DNA of 64,000 nucleotides from Lachnospiraceae bacterium (GTDB lineage Bacteria; Bacillota; Clostridia; Lachnospirales; Lachnospiraceae), in the NCBI GenBank assembly GCA_017940415.1, contig JAGAYR010000009.1, forward strand, positions 124,001 through 188,000, read 5' to 3'. Shown one piece after another: positions 52,745-60,593 of the stretch (position 1 is its first letter; each line of letters starts with the position of its first letter). Below the pieces are notes generated by a model. The model was not told where the DNA came from, made no database searches, and worked only from the letters and a program-made list of their open reading frames with translations. The position numbers and the translations under genes are program-made.

Positions 52745-53983
52745 ATGGCTGATAACAAAGAGAAAGTAGAAGAGAATAAGCAGGAGAATAATTCTTCTTA
52801 CATATCTGCTAAAGAGTCCAGAAAGATCACCAAGTTCAATCGCAAGGTGACCAAGAAGCTGGAAGCTGACAGAGCAAATGCCAAGAAGGATCCTTCACTT
52901 TATACAACCAAGATGAAGGACGAGAACAATGTTGTTGAGTTCGACAACGTTTGTACTTACTTTTTTACCGATGTAGGCGTCGTAAAATCAGTTGACGGAA
53001 TCAACTTTAATATCCCCAAGTGTTCCACCGTCGGAGTCGTAGGAGAGTCAGGATGCGGAAAGAGTGTTACCAGCCTTTCTCTCATGCAGCTTCTTCAGAG
53101 ACCCAGCGGACAGACTGTAGGTGGAGAAATCCGTTTTAACTTAGGTGACGGCACCGCATACAATATCGTAAACACTCCTACCGCCAAGATGCAGGAGATC
53201 CGCGGAAACAGAATTTCCATGATCTTCCAGGAGCCTATGACCAGCCTCAATCCGGTATTCAAGATCGGAATGCAGGTTAACGAGGTTCTCGAGCTTCATA
53301 ATCCCGAGATGAGCAAAGAGCAGATCAAAGCCCGTACTCTCGAGATGCTTGAGATGGTAGGTATCGCCAATAAAGAAGGCGTTTATGAGATGTATCCTCA
53401 CGAGCTTTCCGGCGGTATGAGACAGCGTGTAATGATCGCGATCGCACTTGCATGCAGCCCCGAACTTATCATTGCAGACGAGCCCACCACCGCTCTTGAT
53501 GTTACCATTCAGGCTCAGATCCTTGACCTTCTTGCAGGTCTTAAGAACAAGATCAATTCATCCATCATGCTCATCACCCATGACCTTGGAGTTGTAGCAA
53601 GCATGGCGGATTACGTAGTAGTAATGTATGCGGGACGCGTTATTGAAAAAGGTACCGCAGATGATATTTTCCATCATCCCGCACATCCTTATACCATCGG
53701 ACTTATGAAGTCCAAACCCGTTGTAGGTAAGAAGGTTGATTCACTCTACAACATTGAAGGAAACGTACCTAACCCCGTTGATATGCCCGACTATTGTTAC
53801 TTCCGCGATCGCTGCAATATGCAGTGCGAGAGATGTAAGGCAAAAGTCGGAGAAGCAGGAGGAGATTATCCCCCTGAGATCAAGATCTCCGATACACACT
53901 TCGTATCCTGCTACAGATTCTTTGAAGAAGGCGAAGTTATCGGATACCCCAAGACCGTGAATGCAGAGGAGCTTTTAAAATGA
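52745..53983 (+). CDS. oppD: Peptide ABC transporter ATP-binding protein, OppD/DppD type
   Basis: Cytoplasmic ATPase of 412 residues. Walker A GESGCGKSVTS (about residue 100), signature LSGGMRQRVMIAIAL, Walker B LIIADEPTTALDV and the C-terminal oligopeptide/dipeptide motif (PHPYTIGL-like region HPAHPYTIGLMKSKPV, followed by a Cys-rich cluster CNMQCERC). The first about 55 residues are a Lys/Glu/Asn-rich extension not found in most OppD. Its last codons overlap the oppF start by 4 bases. Confidence 0.95.
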   Translation: MADNKEKVEENKQENNSSYISAKESRKITKFNRKVTKKLEADRANAKKDPSLYTTKMKDENNVVEFDNVCTYFFTDVGVVKSVDGINFNIPKCSTVGVVGESGCGKSVTSLSLMQLLQRPSGQTVGGEIRFNLGDGTAYNIVNTPTAKMQEIRGNRISMIFQEPMTSLNPVFKIGMQVNEVLELHNPEMSKEQIKARTLEMLEMVGIANKEGVYEMYPHELSGGMRQRVMIAIALACSPELIIADEPTTALDVTIQAQILDLLAGLKNKINSSIMLITHDLGVVASMADYVVVMYAGRVIEKGTADDIFHHPAHPYTIGLMKSKPVVGKKVDSLYNIEGNVPNPVDMPDYCYFRDRCNMQCERCKAKVGEAGGDYPPEIKISDTHFVSCYRFFEEGEVIGYPKTVNAEELLK

Positions 53984-55032
53984 GCGAAGTAAAAGATCAG
54001 ATGCCTTTCGAAGGCGCTGAAAAGGATAGTGAAAATCTTCTTGTAGTCAAGAATCTGAAGAAGTACTTCCCCATCAAATCAAGCTTCTTTAAGATGACCG
54101 TAGGTAATGTAAAGGCAGTCGACGGTGTTTCCTTTGCCATCAAAAAGGGAACCACCATGGGCCTTGTAGGTGAGTCCGGATGCGGTAAGTCAACAACCGG
54201 AAGAACCATCTTAAGACTTCAGGAGAAGACTGACGGAGAGGTTTATTTTGACGGACAGGATATCTTCAAGCTCTCCAAGGAAGAGTTAAGAAAGCTTCGT
54301 CCCAGGATCCAGATCATCTTCCAGGATCCTTATTCAAGCCTTTCTCCCAGACTTCCTGTCGGTGAGATCATCGCTGAGGCAGTAAGAGAGCATGGAATAG
54401 TTCCCAAGGAAGAACTTGACGATTACGTTACCAGAGTAATGGAAGCGTGCGGACTTCAGGAGTGGCACAAGAACCGTTACCCTCATGAGTTCTCCGGCGG
54501 ACAGCGTCAGAGAATCTGTATCGCAAGAGCTCTTGCTCTTAATCCCGATTTCATTCTCTGTGACGAGCCAGTTTCTGCACTTGACGTTTCGATTCAGGCG
54601 CAGATCATTAACCTGCTCAGAGAACTTCAGAAAGAATTCGGCCTGACATATTTGTTTATTTCACACGATCTGTCAGTTGTTGAGCATATATCAGACACCG
54701 TAGGTGTTATGTATCTCGGAAACATGGTTGAGTATGCTGAGACAGAGAAGATTTATTCAAATCCTCTCCATCCTTACACCACCGCACTCTTTTCCGCGAT
54801 ACCCGTACCCGATCCGGATTACAAGATGAACAGAATAGTCCTTCAGGGCAACATTCCTTCACCCGCAAATCCGCCTTCAGGATGTAAGTTCCATACCAGA
54901 TGCGACAAGTGTATGGAAATCTGTAAGAATAAGGCACCCGAAATGATGGAGGTAGAACCCGGACATTTCTGTGCCTGCCATTTGTACGACAAAAACGTCT
55001 CTGAGGAAAACAAAGAGACCAAGGAGAATTAA
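53980..55032 (+). CDS. oppF: Peptide ABC transporter ATP-binding protein, OppF/DppF type
   Basis: Second ATPase of the importer, 350 residues. Walker A GESGCGKSTTGRTI, signature SGGQRQRICIARAL, Walker B FILCDEPVSALDV and the C-terminal oligopeptide-transporter motif with HPYTTALFSAIP and a Cys cluster (CKFHTRCDKC). Start overlaps oppD, ATGA type. The gene is followed after 3 bases by the peptidase gene, forming a peptide uptake and breakdown operon. Confidence 0.95.
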   Translation: MSEVKDQMPFEGAEKDSENLLVVKNLKKYFPIKSSFFKMTVGNVKAVDGVSFAIKKGTTMGLVGESGCGKSTTGRTILRLQEKTDGEVYFDGQDIFKLSKEELRKLRPRIQIIFQDPYSSLSPRLPVGEIIAEAVREHGIVPKEELDDYVTRVMEACGLQEWHKNRYPHEFSGGQRQRICIARALALNPDFILCDEPVSALDVSIQAQIINLLRELQKEFGLTYLFISHDLSVVEHISDTVGVMYLGNMVEYAETEKIYSNPLHPYTTALFSAIPVPDPDYKMNRIVLQGNIPSPANPPSGCKFHTRCDKCMEICKNKAPEMMEVEPGHFCACHLYDKNVSEENKETKEN

Positions 55033-55035
55033 TTT

Positions 55036-56709
55036 ATGCAGAAGTTTCAGGATCTCCCTTACGAGAGAATTGATTCTGACAAGACCGTAAAAGAATACAA
55101 GGGATATATCGCAGCGCTTAAAGAGGCAGACAGCTTCGAAAAGGCATGGGAAATCCATCAGAAAGCAACCAAGCTTTCAGAGCATTTCTTTACTGAATTT
55201 ACCATTGCTTCAATCCGTCACGATATCGATACCACCGATAAATTCTATGATGCGGAAAACGATTATTACGATGAGATCACTCCGCTCCTCATGGCATGTG
55301 ACAATGAGTATAAGAAGGTGCTTTACGAAACACCTTTCAGAAAAGAGTTTGAAGAGAAACTCGGACCTGTAGCATTTAAGAGCATGGAGCTTGCCATCAA
55401 ATCATTTGATGAGAAGATCGTATCTCTTGCACAGGAAGATAATGAACTTATAAGCCGCTATACCAAGCTTATCGCAACCGCAAAGATTCCTTTTGACGGT
55501 GAGGATTATAACCTCAGCCTCATGAGAAAGTTCACAACCGATTGCGACAGAGATGTAAGAAAGCGCGCATGGAAAGCCGTAAGCGATTATTTCCTCAGCG
55601 TTACCGATGAGATTGACGACATCTATGACAAGATGGTCGCAAACCGCACCAAGCAGGCGCGTGAGCTGGGATTTGAGAATTACATCGATCTCGGATACAT
55701 GCGAATGAACAGAAACAGCTACGGCCGTAAGGAAGTAGAGAACTTCAGAAAGCAGGTTAAGGAAGCATTCGTTCCTCTTGCTACCATGATCCATGAGAAG
55801 AGACGCCGGCGTATCGGCGTTGACAGTCTTAAGCACTACGATAACGAAGTGCATTTCACTCAGGGAAATCCCGCACCCGTTGGAACTCCCGAAGAGATCC
55901 TTGCCGCAGGTCAGGCAATGTACAGGGAACTATCTCCCGAAACCGGTGAGTTCATGGATTTCATGAGAGAGTATGATCTCTTTGATGTACTCGGACGTAA
56001 GACCAAGCGCCAGGGTGGATACATGACTTTCCTTCCCGATTACAAGGCGCCTTTCATATTCGCTAACTTCAACGGAACCAGCGGAGATGTTGATGTCATC
56101 ACCCATGAGTGCGGACATGCGTTCCAGGGATTTGTTACCAGAAACGATCCTATCCCCGAGCATAACAACATCACCATGGAGACCGCAGAGATCCACTCCA
56201 TGTCCATGGAATATTTCACCTATGGCTGGATGGAGAAGTTCTTCGGAGACAGAAAAGACGATTACTACACCATGCACCTTGAAGATTCCATTATCTTCGT
56301 TCCTTACGGATGTATGGTTGATGAATTCCAGCATATCGTGTACGAGAATCCCGATATGACTCCTGCAGAGAGAAAGCAGGTGTGGAAAGAACTTGAGAAG
56401 ACCTACAGACCTCACCTCGATTACGACGGAGATCCTTTCTTCTCGGAAGGCGGATTTTGGCAGAAGCAGAGCCATATTTTCCAGAGTCCTTTCTATTACA
56501 TCGACTATGTACTTGCAAGCGTCTGTGCTATGCAGTTCAAGGTCAGAATGGATGAGGATTTCAGAGGAGCATTTGAGGATTACCTCAAGATCTGCAAACT
56601 CTCGGCTACCAAGTTCTATGAGCCTATGCTCAAGGAGTGCGGCTTAAGAAGCCCCTTCGAAGACGGATGTATCGAAGCGCTTGTTGAAGCACTTAAAAAG
56701 AAAGTATAA
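55036..56709 (+). CDS. pepF: M3 family oligoendopeptidase (PepF-like)
   Basis: Zinc metallopeptidase of 557 residues that cleaves imported oligopeptides in the cytoplasm. The zinc site HECGH is at residues 357-361, with the third ligand in ETAEIHSMSMEYF about 25 residues later. Long helical N-terminal half as usual for family M3. It follows oppF after 3 bases, so it is made together with the importer. Ends at a palindromic repeat (56711-56782) that may also end the transcript. Confidence 0.94.
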   Translation: MQKFQDLPYERIDSDKTVKEYKGYIAALKEADSFEKAWEIHQKATKLSEHFFTEFTIASIRHDIDTTDKFYDAENDYYDEITPLLMACDNEYKKVLYETPFRKEFEEKLGPVAFKSMELAIKSFDEKIVSLAQEDNELISRYTKLIATAKIPFDGEDYNLSLMRKFTTDCDRDVRKRAWKAVSDYFLSVTDEIDDIYDKMVANRTKQARELGFENYIDLGYMRMNRNSYGRKEVENFRKQVKEAFVPLATMIHEKRRRRIGVDSLKHYDNEVHFTQGNPAPVGTPEEILAAGQAMYRELSPETGEFMDFMREYDLFDVLGRKTKRQGGYMTFLPDYKAPFIFANFNGTSGDVDVITHECGHAFQGFVTRNDPIPEHNNITMETAEIHSMSMEYFTYGWMEKFFGDRKDDYYTMHLEDSIIFVPYGCMVDEFQHIVYENPDMTPAERKQVWKELEKTYRPHLDYDGDPFFSEGGFWQKQSHIFQSPFYYIDYVLASVCAMQFKVRMDEDFRGAFEDYLKICKLSATKFYEPMLKECGLRSPFEDGCIEALVEALKKKV

Positions 56710-56710
56710 T

Positions 56711-56782
56711 TGTGACAGTTGGGGACGCTTCTATTTTGTCGTCAGAATTCGATGACAAAAAAGAAGCGTCCCCAACTGTCAC
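56711..56782. repeat. Long palindromic intergenic repeat (GGGGACGC family), copy 2
   Basis: Begins TGTGACAGTTGGGGACGC and ends in GCGTCCCCAACTGTCAC; the two arms pair over about 33 bases with a few mismatches around a 7-base centre. It is the same repeat as at 13439-13510, with TTCT/AGAA changed near the centre, also placed directly after a stop codon. Confidence 0.85.
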
Positions 56783-56796
56783 TATGGTATTATAGG

Positions 56797-56825
56797 AACA
56801 TCGGTGATCATACCGATGTTTTTTT
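56797..56825 (+). terminator. Terminator hairpin just ahead of the 56840 gene
   Basis: Stem ACATCGGT / ACCGATGT with a 6-base loop, then seven T. The next ribosome binding site begins 2 bases later, so it either ends read-through from pepF or attenuates the 56840 gene. Confidence 0.85.
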
Positions 56826-56839
56826 GTGGGAGGCAGAAG

Positions 56840-58192
56840 ATGACATACGGACAGATTTTATCCGAGATATGGCATAAGAATAAAAGATACATTCTTTTTT
56901 GCATCACGCTATGCATTGCTTTTTCGGTACTCTTTTACGGAGATATGACATCCGTTAACGCTTCGGATATGGACGGGACCGGCATTGTCGGGAGCATGGG
57001 AGGTTCTTTCGGAAAAGTTCTTGCGCCCATTATGTCCATGGGACTTTTCGGCGGAATAGATACTTCATGGATGATGATCATCATGTGCGTATCATCACTT
57101 GGCGCAAACATCGGAGGAAGTTCCGGTATTACATGGCTTGAGAAATTGTCCGGTTTTTCATTCGGAATATTCGATAACCTGTATATTTGTATTTTTCTTC
57201 TCATATGGTTCGGACTTCCACTGGTCCTTAAATCCTTCAGCAAGACCAACGCGGTGGGATGTTCCATAGAAGCAGCCCAACGTAAAGTAAACGGTATCAT
57301 GATGGTCATCGTCATCATGGCGGAGATGGTCATGAATACCAATCCGAAATGCGTGGTAAGGGCGGCGTCCGGTGCAAGGCGGGTTCTCGGTTACGGTGTA
57401 AATGCCCTGGTATGTCTCCTGGTTCTTATTGTTACGCTTATCATTTACTTCCTGGTACGATATCTGTTTTCACTTCTCGATATACTGATGGTGCCGGTTT
57501 GCTTCTTTGTTCCCTTTGTTTCGTTTCTGTGGGTTCTGGCAAAACTTGCGATTATCGGATTTATGATACTTCTTGCGGTTTATATGCCCGCGGTTTATGT
57601 AGTCTTATCACTGCTTCTGATTATCCTGTCCGCATGTTTGTTCAGGACCGCATATATGGCAGTGAAATATTTCGAGGCTATATATGTAAAGCCTTTGTTT
57701 AAGAGAATATTCGGAGGATTCGACAGTAAGAAGCCCTTTGTTGCTCCGAAGATACCTTCCAAAGTGCGTGAGTTTTTGCAGGGAAGAAATATACAGATGG
57801 TTATTCCCGCGTATGTCCTTAAGGAATTTCCCAATCTTAAAGGAATGCACAAATGGGACAGATTCTGGCTGGTTGCGGAGAACGGCACTGTATATCTGGT
57901 AAAGCCCCTTTTCGGTAAAAAAGGATGCTGGCAGATTGCCCTCAGAGGAACTCCCGCTCAGAAGATGTTCATAAACAGTGCATTGCCTTACTATGAGATT
58001 TTCCATATATACGGTTCGGAGGAGGCGATAGCCCAAACCTTCAAGAGAGTTCCCAAGATGTTCCATGTGGTCTTCAGCAAGGAGTATTTCCACAGGTATG
58101 ACGAGATAAAGCAGCTGACCGGATTTGTGGATTATGCGGATTATAAGCAGTACCTGAAAAATTCGGGTGCCGGGCAACAAATGCCCGGATAA
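56840..58192 (+). CDS. Polytopic membrane protein of unknown function, 450 aa
   Basis: ATG 56840 is chosen because GGGAGG lies 8 bases before it. Predicted about seven membrane helices in residues 15-280, with an extracytoplasmic stretch after the first helix rich in Gly/Ser (GTGIVGSMGGSFGK). The last 170 residues are soluble and cytoplasmic. A short GC hairpin (CCGGGCA/TGCCCGG) covers its final codons. I do not recognise the family. It lies alone between the importer and the rimP operon. Confidence 0.7.
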   Translation: MTYGQILSEIWHKNKRYILFCITLCIAFSVLFYGDMTSVNASDMDGTGIVGSMGGSFGKVLAPIMSMGLFGGIDTSWMMIIMCVSSLGANIGGSSGITWLEKLSGFSFGIFDNLYICIFLLIWFGLPLVLKSFSKTNAVGCSIEAAQRKVNGIMMVIVIMAEMVMNTNPKCVVRAASGARRVLGYGVNALVCLLVLIVTLIIYFLVRYLFSLLDILMVPVCFFVPFVSFLWVLAKLAIIGFMILLAVYMPAVYVVLSLLLIILSACLFRTAYMAVKYFEAIYVKPLFKRIFGGFDSKKPFVAPKIPSKVREFLQGRNIQMVIPAYVLKEFPNLKGMHKWDRFWLVAENGTVYLVKPLFGKKGCWQIALRGTPAQKMFINSALPYYEIFHIYGSEEAIAQTFKRVPKMFHVVFSKEYFHRYDEIKQLTGFVDYADYKQYLKNSGAGQQMPG

Positions 58193-58195
58193 TCC

Positions 58196-58223
58196 TTGAC
58201 AACGTCCCCATTAAGGGTATACA
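58196..58223 (+). promoter_or_regulatory. SigA-type promoter of the rimP-nusA-infB operon
   Basis: Perfect TTGACA (58196-58201), 16 bases, TATACA (58218-58223). Expected start near 58230, shortly before the leader hairpin. Confidence 0.7.
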
Positions 58224-58241
58224 TTATGTTAAGTAGTTGAT

Positions 58242-58269
58242 GTAAGAGTGGCCACACGGCCACTCTTAC
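58242..58269. other. Perfect hairpin in the rimP leader
   Basis: GTAAGAGTGGCC / GGCCACTCTTAC, 12-bp arms with a 4-base loop, no T run. It ends 21 bases before the rimP ATG. Confidence 0.65.
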
Positions 58270-58290
58270 TTGTTTGTTGGGAGGGTGCTT

Positions 58291-58788
58291 ATGGGCAGAG
58301 CCGAACAGATCGCAGCGAAAGCTGAAGAGCTCCTGGTTCCCGTAACCGAAAGCTTCGGTGTTTCGGTATACGATGTCGAATATGTTACGGAGAATAATGA
58401 AAAATATCTTCGCGCATACATCGATAAGGAAGGCGGAGTAACCATCGATGACTGTGAGAACGTCAGTCGTGCATTTGAAACAAAACTGGATGAATCGGGA
58501 CTGATCGAGGAACAGTACATTTTGGAAGTTTCAAGTCCGGGACTCGGAAGAACACTTTCGAAGGACAGGCATCTTGAGAAATCCATCGGACAGTCCGTTG
58601 AAATCTCCTTCTACAAACAAATGGTGATACGCGAGAATGAAACAAGTTCCATCAAATCCAAATCCATCGCAGGCATTCTGAAAGCCTTCGACAAGGAGAG
58701 CATCACCATAGAAGATACTGAAACAGAAATTACATCGGTCTGGCAGCGAAGTGATATCGCTCAGATCAAGCTGTCTTTGGATTTTTAA
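58291..58788 (+). CDS. rimP: Ribosome maturation factor RimP
   Basis: Assists 30S ribosomal subunit assembly. The 165-residue protein has the RimP N-terminal alpha/beta domain (VYDVEYVTENNEKYLRAYID) and the conserved LEVSSPGLGRTL at the domain junction, then the SH3-like C-terminal domain. ATG 58291 follows GGGAGG. First gene of the operon continuing with nusA, rnpM, ylxQ, infB and rbfA, the standard Firmicutes order. Confidence 0.96.
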   Translation: MGRAEQIAAKAEELLVPVTESFGVSVYDVEYVTENNEKYLRAYIDKEGGVTIDDCENVSRAFETKLDESGLIEEQYILEVSSPGLGRTLSKDRHLEKSIGQSVEISFYKQMVIRENETSSIKSKSIAGILKAFDKESITIEDTETEITSVWQRSDIAQIKLSLDF

Positions 58789-58816
58789 TAACAGAAAGGG
58801 AAAAGGGAAAAACAAA

Positions 58817-59980
58817 ATGAACAGCGAACTTATTGAGAGTCTTAATCTGCTTGCAAAGGAAAAAGGCATAGACAGAGAAGCAATCTTCGAAGCTATCGAG
58901 AATGCTCTTGTTGCAGGTTGCCGCAATCTGTATGGCAGAAATGAGAACATCAAGAACATACGTGCAGAGGTCAACCGTGACACCGGCGATCACCGTATCT
59001 ATGCGGAGAAGACCGTTGTTGAGACCGCTGATGATGTTATGGACCCTCTTGAGGATATCTCTCTCGAAGATGCTCAGGCAATTGCGCCCGAAGCACAGAT
59101 CGGAGACGTTGTACAGGTTGATATAAAGTCTGAGGAGCTTACCCGTATCGCAGCAATGAGTGCGAAGAACGTAATTCTCCAGAAGATTCGTGAAGAGGAG
59201 AGACATGCGGTATTTGATCAGTTCTCCGGCAGAAGAAAGAATGTTGTTACCGGTACCGTTAATCATTATGTAGGAGGCAACGTAAGCCTCAATCTCGGCA
59301 AGGCAGACGGAATCCTTGCAGAGTCAGAGATGATCCCCGGTGAGAAGTATCAGAACGGAGACAGACTTAAAGTTTACGTTCTCGATGTTAAGTCAACTCC
59401 CAAGGGACCCCGTATCAGCGTAAGCCGTACTCATCCCGAGCTTGTAAGATGTCTTTTTGAGAACGAAGTTACCGAGATTTCCGACGGTATCGTAGAGATC
59501 AGAAGCATTGCCCGTGAGCCCGGCAGCCGTTCCAAGATTGCCGTATGGAGCAACAATCCCGACGTCGATCCCGTAGGTGCATGCGTTGGTATGAACGGAG
59601 ACAGAGTAGGTGCTGTCGTAAGCGAACTTAATGATGAGAAGATCGACATCGTTTGCTGGGATGACAACCCCGGAAACCTTGTTCAGAATGCTCTTTCTCC
59701 CGCTTCCGTAAATGCGGTATTTGCAGATCCTTATGAGAAGACTGCCAAGGTTGTAGTTCCCGATGATCAGCTTTCACTTGCTATCGGTAAAGAGGGACAG
59801 AATGCCCGCCTTGCAGCACGTCTTACCGGATATAAGATTGACATCAAGTCAGAGTCACAGGCTAAGGATGCACCCGGATTCCGTTATGAGGATTACGAGT
59901 ATTCCGATGATGAGGATGAAGCATTCGACGAGAGCTTTGAGGCATCTGAAGAAAATGCTGAAGAGGCAACAGAGAAATAA
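58817..59980 (+). CDS. nusA: Transcription termination/antitermination protein NusA
   Basis: RNA polymerase elongation factor of 387 residues. N-terminal RNA-polymerase-binding domain (1-125), S1 domain (about 133-200, GTVNHYVGGNVSLNLG), two KH domains (about 200-345; second has AIGKEGQNARLAARLTG) and a short acidic tail, as in Firmicutes, lacking the AR repeats of proteobacteria. ATG 58817 has AAAGGG upstream. The next gene starts one base into its stop codon. Confidence 0.97.
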   Translation: MNSELIESLNLLAKEKGIDREAIFEAIENALVAGCRNLYGRNENIKNIRAEVNRDTGDHRIYAEKTVVETADDVMDPLEDISLEDAQAIAPEAQIGDVVQVDIKSEELTRIAAMSAKNVILQKIREEERHAVFDQFSGRRKNVVTGTVNHYVGGNVSLNLGKADGILAESEMIPGEKYQNGDRLKVYVLDVKSTPKGPRISVSRTHPELVRCLFENEVTEISDGIVEIRSIAREPGSRSKIAVWSNNPDVDPVGACVGMNGDRVGAVVSELNDEKIDIVCWDDNPGNLVQNALSPASVNAVFADPYEKTAKVVVPDDQLSLAIGKEGQNARLAARLTGYKIDIKSESQAKDAPGFRYEDYEYSDDEDEAFDESFEASEENAEEATEK

Positions 59981-60252
59981 TGGCATCAGAAGTATCAAGA
60001 ACGTGCATCGGCTGCGGAGAAGTTCATGACAAGAAAACCATGATTAGGATTGTCAGAGATCCGCAGGGAATTATCAGGGCAGATGAGAGCGGACGTGCAA
60101 ACGGACGCGGAGCATACATATGCTTAAATGAAGAATGCCTTGATAAAGCTGTCAAAAAGCAGGGGCTTAACAGGGCTTTCAAGATGCAGGTTTCCAAGGA
60201 TACCGTTTCGGAGGTATCCGAATATATCAGAAAAAGACTGGCGGAAAGCTGA
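59980..60252 (+). CDS. rnpM: RNase P modulator RnpM (YlxR)
   Basis: 90-residue RNA-binding protein of the YlxR/DUF448 family. Features: RTCIGCGEVHDKKTMIRIVR with the conserved Cys and Arg residues, and GRGAYIC followed by a Cys cluster. It is known to bind the RNase P RNA. Its ATG overlaps the nusA stop (TAATG), so it is coupled. The stop TGA lies just before the ylxQ ribosome binding site. Confidence 0.94.
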   Translation: MASEVSRTCIGCGEVHDKKTMIRIVRDPQGIIRADESGRANGRGAYICLNEECLDKAVKKQGLNRAFKMQVSKDTVSEVSEYIRKRLAES

Positions 60253-60269
60253 CCGCCGAAGGAGTTATT

Positions 60270-60590
60270 ACGCAGGACAAAGTTTTATCCCTTCTGGGAA
60301 TCGCACAAAAGAGCGGAAACATTGCAGGCGGTGAAACGCAGGTTCTCGAAAGTATTCGGGACGGAACGGCAATGTGTGTTGTGATAGCAGGTGATGCATC
60401 CGACGGTTCTAAGAAAACGTATACGGATAAGTGTAAATACTACGAGGTTCCGTATGCTTACTATTCCGACAGGGAACATTTAGGAAAAGCCGTGGGAAAA
60501 GACCTGCGAAGTGCGCTTGCGGTAAAAGATGAAGGATTGTGTCGTGCGATAATGAAGGCGGCACCTGAGCTTTTTGAGGAGGAATGTTAA
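60270..60590 (+). CDS. ylxQ: L7Ae-family RNA-binding protein YlxQ, apparent ACG start
   Basis: Small kink-turn-binding protein of the ribosomal L7Ae family (106 residues). VLSLLGIAQKSGNIAGGE is the conserved N-terminus, and VVIAGDASDGSKKTY plus CKYYEVPYA follow. The frame has no ATG, GTG or TTG at the expected place; the ribosome binding site AAGGAG (60259-60264) stands 5 bases before an ACG at 60270, exactly where MQDKVLSLLG would begin in related proteins. Starting at the first real ATG (60372) would remove a third of the domain. Initiation could also be at ATT 60267 or CTG 60249. Ends 3 bases before infB. Confidence 0.8.
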   Translation, partial: TQDKVLSLLGIAQKSGNIAGGETQVLESIRDGTAMCVVIAGDASDGSKKTYTDKCKYYEVPYAYYSDREHLGKAVGKDLRSALAVKDEGLCRAIMKAAPELFEEEC

Positions 60591-60593
60591 TTA

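Noticed and set aside
58203-58212. CGTCCCCA near the rimP promoter as another palindrome copy
   Set aside because: Only eight bases match and no second arm is present.
60372-60590. ylxQ starting at the first ATG (60372)
   Set aside because: Would delete the conserved N-terminal third of the L7Ae domain and has no ribosome binding site.
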